From contig CAIVXG010000217.1 in assembly GCA_903909815.1 (NCBI GenBank), positions 62,001 to 126,000 of the forward strand: a stretch of 64,000 bases of DNA. Direction: 5' to 3'. Shown piece after piece: positions 28,249 through 36,386 of the stretch. This DNA is from an uncultured beta proteobacterium. GTDB lineage: Bacteria > Pseudomonadota > Gammaproteobacteria > Burkholderiales > Burkholderiaceae_C. The notes under the pieces are model-generated. The model was given only the letters and a program-made list of their open reading frames with translations. It was not told the origin of the DNA and did no database searches. The position numbers were made by a program, and so were the translations under genes. Each line of letters starts with the position of its first letter. Positions within the stretch are counted from its first letter, which is position 1.

Positions 28249-29086
28249 CCGCGTGGTTGACCAGCGTGGCGCCGCGGACCAGTTGCACGCGGTGGCGTTG
28301 CAGCGCGTCGGTGAATGCGGAACTCGCGAGGTAGTCAAGTTCCCGGTGCCTAGCCTGACCAATCTCGTCTTCGGGCTCAGCGCGGTTGGCCGGGTGGCAC
28401 ATGACGATGTCGCCCTCGGCCGCAAGCGCCAGCCACTGGTTCATCAGCGCCGCGTAGCGCGAACCGTCCCCCTTGAAGTCGTAGATTCCGCTCAGGTTGG
28501 CAGCGCAGGCAATGTGCTTGGTTGCTGCAAGTTGGCGCAGCGCCATCGCGCCCAAGGCGGTGATGATGTGGCCCTTGAGTCCGATCGGCGCCTGCGAGAT
28601 GCGCAGGTAGGGCGGCTGCGCGCCGTAGCGCTCGTGCAGCACCTGCACCAGCGCCTGGCGGATGCCGTTGAATTGCTGCACATGTTGATGCCCGTCGACG
28701 TAGTCCGGCGGCGCTTGCCACTGCGCCTCGAAGGCGTCGAACTGGTGTGAAATTACGGCGCGCGCTGTGGCCACATTGAAGCCGCCCAGCACCGCCTTGA
28801 ACATGGCGGCGTTGAGTGAGCAACCGTGGCCCGTGCGAAGAGCAAAGTCGCTGGTCCAGTCCAGGTGCAGACCGACGTCGATGCGCCCGCGCAAGTCCTG
28901 CAGCAGCGCCACGTCCTGGCGCCAGCGCGGCGACAGCACCATCACGCTGGTGGCACTGAGCCGACCCTTTGCGGCAAGTTGCGCGATGCCGCGCGATGCC
29001 GCTTCGTGCACCGCGAAATCGTCCGCGCACAGGACAATCTGCTTGCGTTCCGCGAAGCCGTCGGTACGGCTCGCGCTGGCTTTCAT
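28238..29086 (-). CDS. ChbG/HpnK family carbohydrate deacetylase (YdjC-like)
   Basis: Metal-dependent deacetylase of N-acetylated sugars. From the ATG at 29086 it is 282 aa. The track's 145-aa extension lies within the LysR gene. Metal and active-site motifs are visible: VLCADDFAVHEAASRGIAQLA (Asp pair), VGLHLDWTSDF, YVDGHQHVQQF and VMCHPANR. HpnK acts on hopanoids and ChbG on chitooligosaccharides. Here the convergent GT2 and GtrA genes suggest a lipid-linked or envelope sugar as substrate, but this is inference. The ATG overlaps the LysR stop by 4 nt, so the two are translationally coupled. Confidence 0.88.
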   Translation of the reverse strand: MKASASRTDGFAERKQIVLCADDFAVHEAASRGIAQLAAKGRLSATSVMVLSPRWRQDVALLQDLRGRIDVGLHLDWTSDFALRTGHGCSLNAAMFKAVLGGFNVATARAVISHQFDAFEAQWQAPPDYVDGHQHVQQFNGIRQALVQVLHERYGAQPPYLRISQAPIGLKGHIITALGAMALRQLAATKHIACAANLSGIYDFKGDGSRYAALMNQWLALAAEGDIVMCHPANRAEPEDEIGQARHRELDYLASSAFTDALQRHRVQLVRGATLVNHAVNA

Positions 29087-30012
29087 AACGGCGCGTGCCA
29101 GAACTGGGGCTGGCCGTAATGGTGCTTCAGGAAGTCGATCCACAGGCGCACCCGCAGCGGCAGATGCTTGCGCTGCGGAAACACGGCGTAAATGCCATTC
29201 GGCGGCGCGGCAAAGTCCGCCAGAACTTCCACCAGCGCGCCGCTGGCGATCTCCGACTCCACCTCCCAGGTGCTGCGCCAGGCAATGCCGTAACCCGCCA
29301 GACACCAGGCGTGCAGCACCTGGCCATCCGAGCAGTCCAGCGGACCGCCGGGTTTGAGGTGGCTCACCTGTGCCGGCCCACCCTCGGGCGCAGGCGAACA
29401 AAACGCCCAGCCCCGCGTTTGCGAGGCATCGCTGGAAAGAGTGAGGCAATCGAATTTGGACAGGTCTGCGGGGTGCCGGGGCGTGCCGTGCTGCTTCAGG
29501 TACTTGGGCGTGGCCACGCACAGGCGGCGGTTGTCTGCCAGACGCACGCTCACCAGGGTCGAGTCCGGCATGTCGCCCACGCGCACGGCGCAGTCGAAAC
29601 CTTCGCCCGCGAGATCGACCACGCGGTCGCCCAGGTTCAGGGAGATCGTCACCTCGGGATGCAGTTCGCGAAACCGCGGTACCAGCGGCGCCACGTGGCG
29701 CCGGCCAAAGCCTGCGGGTGCGGTGATGCGCAAATGGCCGCTGGCCTTGACGCCGCCGGCGCTCACGCTGGCCTCGGCGTTGGCCATGTCGGCCAGCAGC
29801 CGCTGGCAGTCTTCCAGGAACGCGCTGCCCTCGTGCGTGAGGCTGATGCGCCTTGTGGTACGCACCAGCAGCTTCACGCCCAGGCGCTCCTCCAGCGCGT
29901 CCAGGCGCCGCCCCATCACGGCCGGTGTCAGACCTGCGGCCTTGGCCGCAGCCGTCAAACTGGCGCGCAGGGCCACACCCACGAAGGCTTCCATCTGTTT
30001 GAGTTTGTCCAT
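29083..30012 (-). CDS. LysR-family transcriptional regulator
   Basis: The ATG at 30012 (MDKLKQMEAFV, 309 aa) fits the usual LysR N-terminus better than the track start. The helix-turn-helix is RASLTAAAKAAGLTPAVMGRRLDALEERLGVKLLVRTTR, followed by the substrate-binding domain (GHLRITAPAGFGRRHVAPLVPRF). It resembles the CrgA/DhmR-like branch common in Burkholderiales. It is divergent from the haloacid dehalogenase gene across 87 nt, so it may control that gene. It also overlaps chbG, so the deacetylase may be co-expressed. Confidence 0.9.
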   Translation of the reverse strand: MDKLKQMEAFVGVALRASLTAAAKAAGLTPAVMGRRLDALEERLGVKLLVRTTRRISLTHEGSAFLEDCQRLLADMANAEASVSAGGVKASGHLRITAPAGFGRRHVAPLVPRFRELHPEVTISLNLGDRVVDLAGEGFDCAVRVGDMPDSTLVSVRLADNRRLCVATPKYLKQHGTPRHPADLSKFDCLTLSSDASQTRGWAFCSPAPEGGPAQVSHLKPGGPLDCSDGQVLHAWCLAGYGIAWRSTWEVESEIASGALVEVLADFAAPPNGIYAVFPQRKHLPLRVRLWIDFLKHHYGQPQFWHAPL

Positions 30013-30042
30013 AACGGCAAGATTACCTCCATTTTCATCCGG

Positions 30043-30058
30043 GATAACTCGCATTATC
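30043..30058. promoter_or_regulatory. Inverted repeat in the LysR/dehalogenase divergent region
   Basis: GATAACTCGCATTATC has perfect 5-nt arms (GATAA/TTATC) around 6 nt. It lies between the divergent LysR and dehalogenase starts, where LysR proteins normally bind. It is a plausible operator, but the spacing is not the strict T-N11-A form. Confidence 0.4.
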
Positions 30059-30099
30059 AGGATTTAATCATCGGCCGAGCGTGGAATACATTGGAGGGT

Positions 30100-30807
30100 A
30101 TGGAAATTCCCAAAGTTGCCTCCGCACCCAGAGCGGTGCTGTTCGACGCCTACGGCACACTCTTCGACGTGTACAGCGTGGGCTCTCTGGCGGAACAGTT
30201 GTTCCCAGGCAGGGGCCAAGCCTTGGGCGTCATGTGGCGCGACAAGCAGATCGAATACACGCGCCTTGTGACCACCAGCAACGACGGTGCGCACTACCAG
30301 CCATTCTGGGATCTGACACGCGCCGCGCTGCGCTATGCCTGCAAGCGCCTGGGTCTGAACCTCACGGCCGAGCGCGAAGGCCAGTTGATGAACCAGTACC
30401 GCCATCTGAGCGCCTTTCCGGAAGACCGCGAGGTGCTGCGCGCGCTCAAGACCAGGGGTATCGCCACCGGCATCCTGTCCAATGGCGACCCGGCCATGCT
30501 GGAGGTGGCGGTCAAGTCCGCTGGACTGGAAGACCTGCTGGACCGGGTCGTCAGCACCCACGTCATCCGCAAATACAAGACGCATCCACAGGCCTACGCG
30601 CTGGGTGAACAGGCTTTTGACTGTGCCGCCTCGAAGATCGTATTCGTCAGCAGCAATTCCTGGGACGCTCTGGCTGCCACCTGGTATGGCTACCGCACGC
30701 TGTGGGTGAACCGCCAGGGGCTGCCGTTCGAGGAACTCGGCACCCAGCCCACGCGCACCGGCGCCAGCCTGCGCGACGTACTTGATTTCTTTCCCCCTGA
30801 CCTTTGA
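30100..30807 (+). CDS. Haloacid dehalogenase type II (2-haloacid dehalogenase-like, HAD superfamily)
   Basis: HAD hydrolase resembling L-2-haloacid dehalogenases, which turn haloacids into 2-hydroxyacids by an aspartyl-ester mechanism. The ATG at 30100 has GGAGG just upstream and gives 235 aa; the 570-aa track frame is a 5' shadow over LysR. Motifs: nucleophile region [15 protein letters not shown], substrate region [23 protein letters not shown], Lys in [13 protein letters not shown] and the [13 protein letters not shown] segment typical of type II dehalogenases. Malate synthase G starts 10 nt later, consistent with an operon. The true substrate is uncertain, because many HAD type II proteins act on other compounds. 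Confidence 0.85.
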   Translation: MEIPKVASAPRAVLFDAYGTLFDVYSVGSLAEQLFPGRGQALGVMWRDKQIEYTRLVTTSNDGAHYQPFWDLTRAALRYACKRLGLNLTAEREGQLMNQYRHLSAFPEDREVLRALKTRGIATGILSNGDPAMLEVAVKSAGLEDLLDRVVSTHVIRKYKTHPQAYALGEQAFDCAASKIVFVSSNSWDALAATWYGYRTLWVNRQGLPFEELGTQPTRTGASLRDVLDFFPPDL

Positions 30808-30817
30808 GGATCACACC

Positions 30818-33043
30818 ATGACACAACGCACCGCCCTCCATCGCCTGCAGGTCGCCACCGTGATGCAGCAGTTCATCGACTCCGAGGTGCTGCCCGGCAC
30901 CGGCGTCAGCAGTGCCACTTTCTGGCAGGGCTTTGACGCCATCGTGGCGGACCTAGCACCCAAGAACCTGGCGCTGCTGGCCGAGCGCGACCGTCTGCAA
31001 AGCGAGATTGATGCCTGGCACAAAGCGCATCCGGGACCGATCAAGAGCATGAAGGCGTATCGCAGATTTCTGGAGAAGATCGGCTACCTGGTGCCGGAGC
31101 CGGCGCAAGTGAAAACCACCACCAAGAACGTGGACGCCGAACTCGCGGTGCAGGCCGGGCCCCAACTGGTGGTGCCAATCCTGAATGCGCGCTACGCGCT
31201 GAACGCGGCGAATGCGCGCTGGGGTTCGCTCTACGACGCGCTCTACGGCACCGACGTCATCTCTGAAGCCAATGGCTGTGAAAAAGGCAGTGGCTACAAC
31301 GCCAAGCGTGGCGCTCAGGTGATAGCGTACGCGCGCCATGTGCTGGACCGCACGGCGCCGCTCAAGGGCGGCTCGCATCTGGACTCCACCGGCTACGCGG
31401 TGATGAATGGCAAGCTGGTGGTGACGCTCAAGAGCGGCAAGAGCGTGGAGTTGAAGAATGCCAAGCAGTTCATCGGCTACCAGGGCGATGCGACTGCGCC
31501 TTCGGGCGTGCTGCTGCTCAATAATGGCCTGCATCTGGACCTGCGTATCGACCGTGGTCACTCCATCGGCGCCACCGACCCGGCCGGCGTGGCCGACCTG
31601 GTGGTGGAGGCAGCCCTGTCCACCATCCTCGATCTGGAAGACTCGGTCGCTGCCGTGGACGCCGACGACAAGGTGCTCGGGTACCGCAACTGGCTTGGCA
31701 TCCTCAAGGGCACGCTCACCGAAGAGTTGAGCAAGGGCGGCAAGACCTTCACGCGCGGCCTCAATCCCGATCGTGTCTATACGGCAGCCAATGGAAATGC
31801 TGAAGTGCGCCTGCACGGTCGCGCCCTCATGTTCCTGCGCAACGTGGGTCACCTGATGACCAACCCCGCCATCCTCTACACCGATGCGTTGGGCGCCACG
31901 CGCGAGATTCCCGAAGGCATCCTGGACGCCGTGGTCACCACCGCGATTGCGCTGCACGACCTGCAAGGCCACGGCCAAGACGGCATCCGCAACTCGCGCA
32001 AAGGCAGTGTTTACATCGTCAAACCCAAGATGCACGGCCCGGACGAAGTGGGCTTTGCGGCGGAACTGTTTGCGCGTGTGGAAAAGCTGCTTGGCCTGAG
32101 AGACTCCACCGTCAAGCTGGGCATCATGGACGAAGAGCGCCGCACCAGCGTGAACCTGAAGGCGGCAATAGCCGCCGCCAGCAGTCGCGTCGCCTTCATC
32201 AACACCGGCTTCCTGGACCGCACCGGCGACGAGATGCACACCTGCATGCACGCGGGCCCCGTGTTCCGCAAGGGCGACATGAAGAGCAGCGCCTGGATTC
32301 AGGCATACGAAAAAAACAACGTGCTCGTGGGCCTGGCCTGCGGGTTGCGCGGCAAGGCTCAAATCGGCAAGGGCATGTGGGCCATGCCGGACCTGATGGC
32401 CGCCATGATGCAGCAGAAGATCGCGCACCCGAAAGCTGGCGCCAACACCGCGTGGGTGCCCAGCCCCACCGGCGCCACGCTGCACGCGCTGCACTATCAC
32501 CAGGTAAAGGTGTCGCAGGTGCAAAAGGACATGGAACAAGAGCAGGTCTTCATCGATCCGCAGCAACAGCGTGACGCGATCCTGAACGACCTGCTGCAGA
32601 TCCCGGTGGTGAAAAAAGCCAAGTGGAGCGATGCCGAGCGCCAGCAGGAAATCGACAACAATGCCCAGGGCATCCTGGGCTATGTGGTGCGCTGGATCGA
32701 CCAGGGCGTGGGCTGCTCCAAGGTGCCCGACATCCACAACATCGGCCTCATGGAGGACCGCGCCACGCTGCGTATCAGCAGCCAGCACATCGCCAATTGG
32801 CTGCTGCACGGCGTCGTGACCAAGCCCCAGGTGCGCGCCAGCTTCAAGCGCATGGCCAAGGTGGTGGACAAGCAGAACGCCGCCGACCCGCTCTACAAGA
32901 ACCTGAGCGGGAACTACTCAGGCGCAGCCTACCAGGCCGCCACCGACCTGGTGTTCAAGGGCTTGGAGCAGCCCAGCGGCTACACCGAGCCGCTGCTGCA
33001 CGCGTGGAGGTTGAAGGTGAAGGCCGGGGCAGGCATGGCCTGA
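30818..33043 (+). CDS. glcB: Malate synthase G
   Basis: Condenses glyoxylate with acetyl-CoA to malate. The ATG at 30818 has GAGG 8 nt upstream and gives 741 aa, near the usual 720-730. Recognisable blocks are [84 protein letters not shown] and [23 protein letters not shown]. The G isoform usually serves glycolate/glyoxylate growth rather than the acetate-driven shunt. Here it is coupled to a dehalogenase and lies next to a 2-hydroxyacid oxidation operon. Confidence 0.96.
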   Translation: MTQRTALHRLQVATVMQQFIDSEVLPGTGVSSATFWQGFDAIVADLAPKNLALLAERDRLQSEIDAWHKAHPGPIKSMKAYRRFLEKIGYLVPEPAQVKTTTKNVDAELAVQAGPQLVVPILNARYALNAANARWGSLYDALYGTDVISEANGCEKGSGYNAKRGAQVIAYARHVLDRTAPLKGGSHLDSTGYAVMNGKLVVTLKSGKSVELKNAKQFIGYQGDATAPSGVLLLNNGLHLDLRIDRGHSIGATDPAGVADLVVEAALSTILDLEDSVAAVDADDKVLGYRNWLGILKGTLTEELSKGGKTFTRGLNPDRVYTAANGNAEVRLHGRALMFLRNVGHLMTNPAILYTDALGATREIPEGILDAVVTTAIALHDLQGHGQDGIRNSRKGSVYIVKPKMHGPDEVGFAAELFARVEKLLGLRDSTVKLGIMDEERRTSVNLKAAIAAASSRVAFINTGFLDRTGDEMHTCMHAGPVFRKGDMKSSAWIQAYEKNNVLVGLACGLRGKAQIGKGMWAMPDLMAAMMQQKIAHPKAGANTAWVPSPTGATLHALHYHQVKVSQVQKDMEQEQVFIDPQQQRDAILNDLLQIPVVKKAKWSDAERQQEIDNNAQGILGYVVRWIDQGVGCSKVPDIHNIGLMEDRATLRISSQHIANWLLHGVVTKPQVRASFKRMAKVVDKQNAADPLYKNLSGNYSGAAYQAATDLVFKGLEQPSGYTEPLLHAWRLKVKAGAGMA

Positions 33044-33066
33044 TGCTGGATTGACCCGGCTCGGGC

Positions 33067-33780
33067 TCAAAGTAGATGCGCGATCAAGGGAATCAACACG
33101 GACGCCAGCAGCACTTGCAGTCCGAGCGCCAGACCGGCATAGGCGCCGGCGTCCGGATGGACGTGCATGGCACGCGCCGCGCCGATGCCGTGCGACGCCG
33201 TGCCCAGCGCAAAGCCCCGCACCTGAGCGGGCTTGATTCCCATGGCGTCGAACAGGTACTTGGCGCTGATCGCGCCAACCAGGCCGGTCAACACGGCAAA
33301 CACCGCCGCCAACGCCGGGATGCCGCCGAGTTGCTCGGCGATGCCCATGGCCACCGGCGCCGTGACCGATTTGGGCGCGAGCGAGCGCAGTAAGTCATCG
33401 GGCAGGCCCAACGCCCAGCCGATGGCCACGGCGCTGGCGCTGGCCGCCGCACCACCGGCCAAAGCCGCCAGCAGCAGCGGCCCGGCGCGTTGGCGCAGTT
33501 CTTCGCGCCGCTGCCAAAGCGGCCATGCCAGCGCCACCACCGCCGGCCCCAGTAGAAAATGAATGAACTGCGCGCCGGAGAAATAGCTGGGATAGGGTGT
33601 GCCACTCACCGTCAGCAGTGTCGCCAGCAGCAGCACGGTCCACAGCACCGGATTGGCCCAGGGCGCCTGATCCAGCCGCTGGTAGACGGCCTGCGCTAGC
33701 AGGTAGGTCAGCAGCGTCGCGGTCAAGCCGAACAGCGGCGTGGTTGAGAGGTAGACCCAGAGTTGCACGAAGTCCGTCAT
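33067..33780 (-). CDS. lrgB: LrgB/CidB family membrane protein
   Basis: A 237-aa polytopic protein with the LrgB core (SYFSGAQFIHFLLGPAVVALAWPLW, LRSLAPKSVTAPVAMGIAEQLGGIPALAAVFAVLTGLVGAI, RGFALGTASHGIGAARA). LrgB partners LrgA. The pair was first described as holin/antiholin-like, and later work in several bacteria and in plant PLGG1 points to transport of pyruvate or glycolate-type acids. It is last in the lut-lldP operon, 10 nt after lrgA, which supports an organic-acid role. Confidence 0.9.
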   Translation of the reverse strand: MTDFVQLWVYLSTTPLFGLTATLLTYLLAQAVYQRLDQAPWANPVLWTVLLLATLLTVSGTPYPSYFSGAQFIHFLLGPAVVALAWPLWQRREELRQRAGPLLLAALAGGAAASASAVAIGWALGLPDDLLRSLAPKSVTAPVAMGIAEQLGGIPALAAVFAVLTGLVGAISAKYLFDAMGIKPAQVRGFALGTASHGIGAARAMHVHPDAGAYAGLALGLQVLLASVLIPLIAHLL

Positions 33781-33790
33781 GTCGGCATCT

Positions 33791-34159
33791 TCAAGCGTCG
33801 GGGGAAGTGCTGGTGCGAGGCAGCGCCGCGCGCAGCACCAGGGCCGTGACGATCAGCCCGATCCAGGTCGACAGCACCAAAGCCACCGCCAAGCGAACGC
33901 CGTACTGCGAGAGCAGCGCCATGTGCGTCATGACACCGACCCCCACCGGCACGAACAGCAGCGACAAGTGCGCCAGCAGCGCATCCGCGACTGTGCCCAC
34001 GCTTTCGCGCACCGCCTGCCAGCGCAGCAGGCCCACCAGCATCAGCATGCCAAGCACCGGCCCTGGCAGGCCCAGATGGGCGAGTCGGGTCAGGGCTTCT
34101 CCCGCAGACTGGCACAGCAGCAGCCAGGTCAGACCGGTGAGCAAGGGCGACGCTTTCAT
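33791..34159 (-). CDS. lrgA: LrgA/CidA family membrane protein
   Basis: Short hydrophobic partner of LrgB, 122 aa from the ATG at 34159, with about four helices. The family segment is LGLPGPVLGMLMLVGLLRW followed by VADALLAHLSLLFVPVGVGVM. The longer track ORF extends antisense-like into the usp gene and is rejected. It starts 17 nt after usp and precedes lrgB, in the normal lrgA-lrgB order. Confidence 0.88.
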   Translation of the reverse strand: MKASPLLTGLTWLLLCQSAGEALTRLAHLGLPGPVLGMLMLVGLLRWQAVRESVGTVADALLAHLSLLFVPVGVGVMTHMALLSQYGVRLAVALVLSTWIGLIVTALVLRAALPRTSTSPDA

Positions 34160-34176
34160 GGCGCCTATTATGTTGG

Positions 34177-34629
34177 CTAATGCTCGCGCACCAGCAGCAG
34201 CGAGCAGGTGGCGATGCGCACCAGGTTCTCGGCCACGCTGCCCACCAGCAGGCGCTCGAAGCCGCGCCGCCCGTGGGTGCCGACGACGATCAGATCCGCG
34301 CCCCATTGCACTGCGGCGTCGGCGATCATTTCTGCCACGCGCCGCTTCGTGGATTCGATCAGCTGTCGCTCGGCCGTGCAGCCGGCCGCAGCCGCCTTGG
34401 CCTGCGCCTGGTCCAGCAGTGCGTTGGCAGCTGTCCTCATCTCTTTCTTGACGAGGTCGATGTCGATGTAGCTGCCAAGCCCCATGCCGTGCTGGTCCAG
34501 TGGCGCTTCGTCCACGGCCGTGGCAATGCACAGGCTGGCGCCTTGCACGCGTGCCAGCGCGATGGCTTCGTCCAGCGCCTTTTGCGCGGTGCTGCTGTTG
34601 TCGATGGCGACAAGGATTTTCTTGCTCAT
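34177..34629 (-). CDS. Universal stress protein UspA family
   Basis: A 150-aa single-domain Usp. It begins [24 protein letters not shown] and ends with the ATP-binding pattern [35 protein letters not shown] (GxxGRxGxxxxxxGSxxxxxxR). It lies 18 nt after the lactate permease stop on the same strand, so it is likely co-transcribed with lactate genes. Its specific role is unknown. Confidence 0.93.
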   Translation of the reverse strand: MSKKILVAIDNSSTAQKALDEAIALARVQGASLCIATAVDEAPLDQHGMGLGSYIDIDLVKKEMRTAANALLDQAQAKAAAAGCTAERQLIESTKRRVAEMIADAAVQWGADLIVVGTHGRRGFERLLVGSVAENLVRIATCSLLLVREH

Positions 34630-34647
34630 AAATGGTTCTCCGGAAAT

Positions 34648-36309
34648 TTATTTGACGACCAGCAGCGTGAACGGGAACACGTAGGCCTGCAGCGTCACGA
34701 AGATGCCGACCAGGCAGGCCAGGGCCAGTGAATGGAAGAACACGTAGCGCAGGATGTCGCCTTCGTGGTTGAACCAGCGCGTGGCCGTGGACGCGACCAC
34801 GATCGATTGCGCGTCGATCATCTTGCCCATCACGCCGCCCGAGCTGTTGGCCGCGCCCATCAGGTTCGGCGACAGGCCGAGCTGGTCTGCGGCGACTTTC
34901 TGCATGCCGCCGAAGAGCACGTTGGAGGCCGTGTCCGAACCCGTCATCGCCACGCCAATCCAGCCCATCAGCGTGCCGAAGAAGGGGTAGAACACGCCGC
35001 TGTTGGCAAAGGCCAAGCCAAGCGTGGTATCGGTGCCCGAGTAGCGCGTGAGCGTGCCCAGACCCAGCATCAGCACGATGGTCATGAGCGAATAGCGCAC
35101 CAGCCAGAAAGTGCGACCGAAGGTGGCGACGATTTCCGTGGGTTTGTACTTCATGACAAAGGCGCCGACGATGGCTGCCAGCAGGATCCCGGTGCCGGTG
35201 GCAGAGAGCAGACCCAGCACATAGACGGCGCCTTCCTTGGTTGGCTTCACCACCACCGGCGGCATTTTTTCAATCAGGTTGTGCAGGCCGGCCATCGGGA
35301 ACGAGGGCGCGTAGATGCCGTTGAGCCAGGTCTTCACCGACGGCAGGCCCCAGACGAAGACGAACACCGTCAGGATCAGCCACGGGGTCCAGGCGCGAAC
35401 CAGTTCGGCGCGCGTGTAGTGCACCGCAGGCAGCGCCGCCTTGGCTTCGCCGCCGTTGCTCTCGTGGCCTTTCAGATTGGGCGAGGTCCAGATCTTTTTG
35501 GGCTGCCAGACGCGCAGGAACAGCACCAGGGATATCATGGAAACGATGGCCGCGATGATGTCCACGAGCTCCGGACCGATGAAGTTGGACACCAGGTATT
35601 GCGGGATGGCAAATGACAGGCCTGTGACCAGAATGGCTGGCCAGATTTCCATCATCGCCTTGCGCCCGGCAAAGGCCCAGATCAGCCAGAACGGCACCAG
35701 CAGCGAGAAGAACGGCAGTTGGCGCCCGATCATGGCCGTTACCGCCATCAGGTCGTAGCCGTGCACCTTGGCCAGCGTGATCACGGGCGTGCCCAGGGCG
35801 CCGAACGCCACGGGTGCGGTGTTGGCGATCAGGCTCAGGCCCGACGCTGCCAGCGGAGAAAAGCCCAGGCCGATCAGGATGCCGGCGGTGACCGCCACCG
35901 GCGTGCCAAAACCCGCTGCGCCCTCGAAGAAGGCGCCGAAGCAAAAGGCGATCAGCAGCAACTGCAGCCGCCGGTCGTCGGTAATGCCCGAGAGCGAAGC
36001 CTGCAGCACCTTGAAGCTGCCGTTCTGCTCGGCCAGCTGCTGCAAAAAGATGATGTTGAGCACGATCCAGCCAATCGGCAGAAGTCCTGTGAAACCGCCG
36101 TACAGCGCCGCCGTCCCCGCCATCTCCGCGGGCATGCCGTAAGCGAACACGGCCACCAGCACTGCGGCCAGCAGACCGAGCGCAGCGGCGATGTGCGCCT
36201 TGATGTGCAGAAAGCCCAGACAGACCAGCATCACCACCACCGGCACTGCGGCCAGGGCAGTGGACAAAACCATGTTCCCCAGCGGGTCGTAAACCTGTTG
36301 CCAAACCAT
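34648..36309 (-). CDS. lldP: L-lactate permease (LctP/LldP family)
   Basis: Proton-coupled importer of lactate, and in E. coli also glycolate, with about 12-14 helices. AAGGAG lies 6 nt before the ATG at 36309, which gives the family N-terminus MVWQQVYDPLGN and 553 aa. Conserved blocks are FCFGAFFEGAAGFGTPVAVTAGILIGLGFSPLAA, NTAPVAFGALGTPV, GTLMGWIGVAMTGSDTASNVLFGGMQ and NSSGGVMGKMIDAQSIVVA. It sits 77 nt downstream of the dehydrogenase in the lut operon. Confidence 0.95.
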   Translation of the reverse strand: MVWQQVYDPLGNMVLSTALAAVPVVVMLVCLGFLHIKAHIAAALGLLAAVLVAVFAYGMPAEMAGTAALYGGFTGLLPIGWIVLNIIFLQQLAEQNGSFKVLQASLSGITDDRRLQLLLIAFCFGAFFEGAAGFGTPVAVTAGILIGLGFSPLAASGLSLIANTAPVAFGALGTPVITLAKVHGYDLMAVTAMIGRQLPFFSLLVPFWLIWAFAGRKAMMEIWPAILVTGLSFAIPQYLVSNFIGPELVDIIAAIVSMISLVLFLRVWQPKKIWTSPNLKGHESNGGEAKAALPAVHYTRAELVRAWTPWLILTVFVFVWGLPSVKTWLNGIYAPSFPMAGLHNLIEKMPPVVVKPTKEGAVYVLGLLSATGTGILLAAIVGAFVMKYKPTEIVATFGRTFWLVRYSLMTIVLMLGLGTLTRYSGTDTTLGLAFANSGVFYPFFGTLMGWIGVAMTGSDTASNVLFGGMQKVAADQLGLSPNLMGAANSSGGVMGKMIDAQSIVVASTATRWFNHEGDILRYVFFHSLALACLVGIFVTLQAYVFPFTLLVVK

Positions 36310-36386
36310 AACCATCTCCTTAAAAAGTAATGAATTTCACACGGCGCGAGGCAGCCCGAGCCACCCACGCGCAAGCCTGCAGCGCA

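Noticed and set aside
30953-32809. 618-aa minus-strand ORF opposite glcB
   Set aside because: It is an antisense shadow of malate synthase with no coherent domain.
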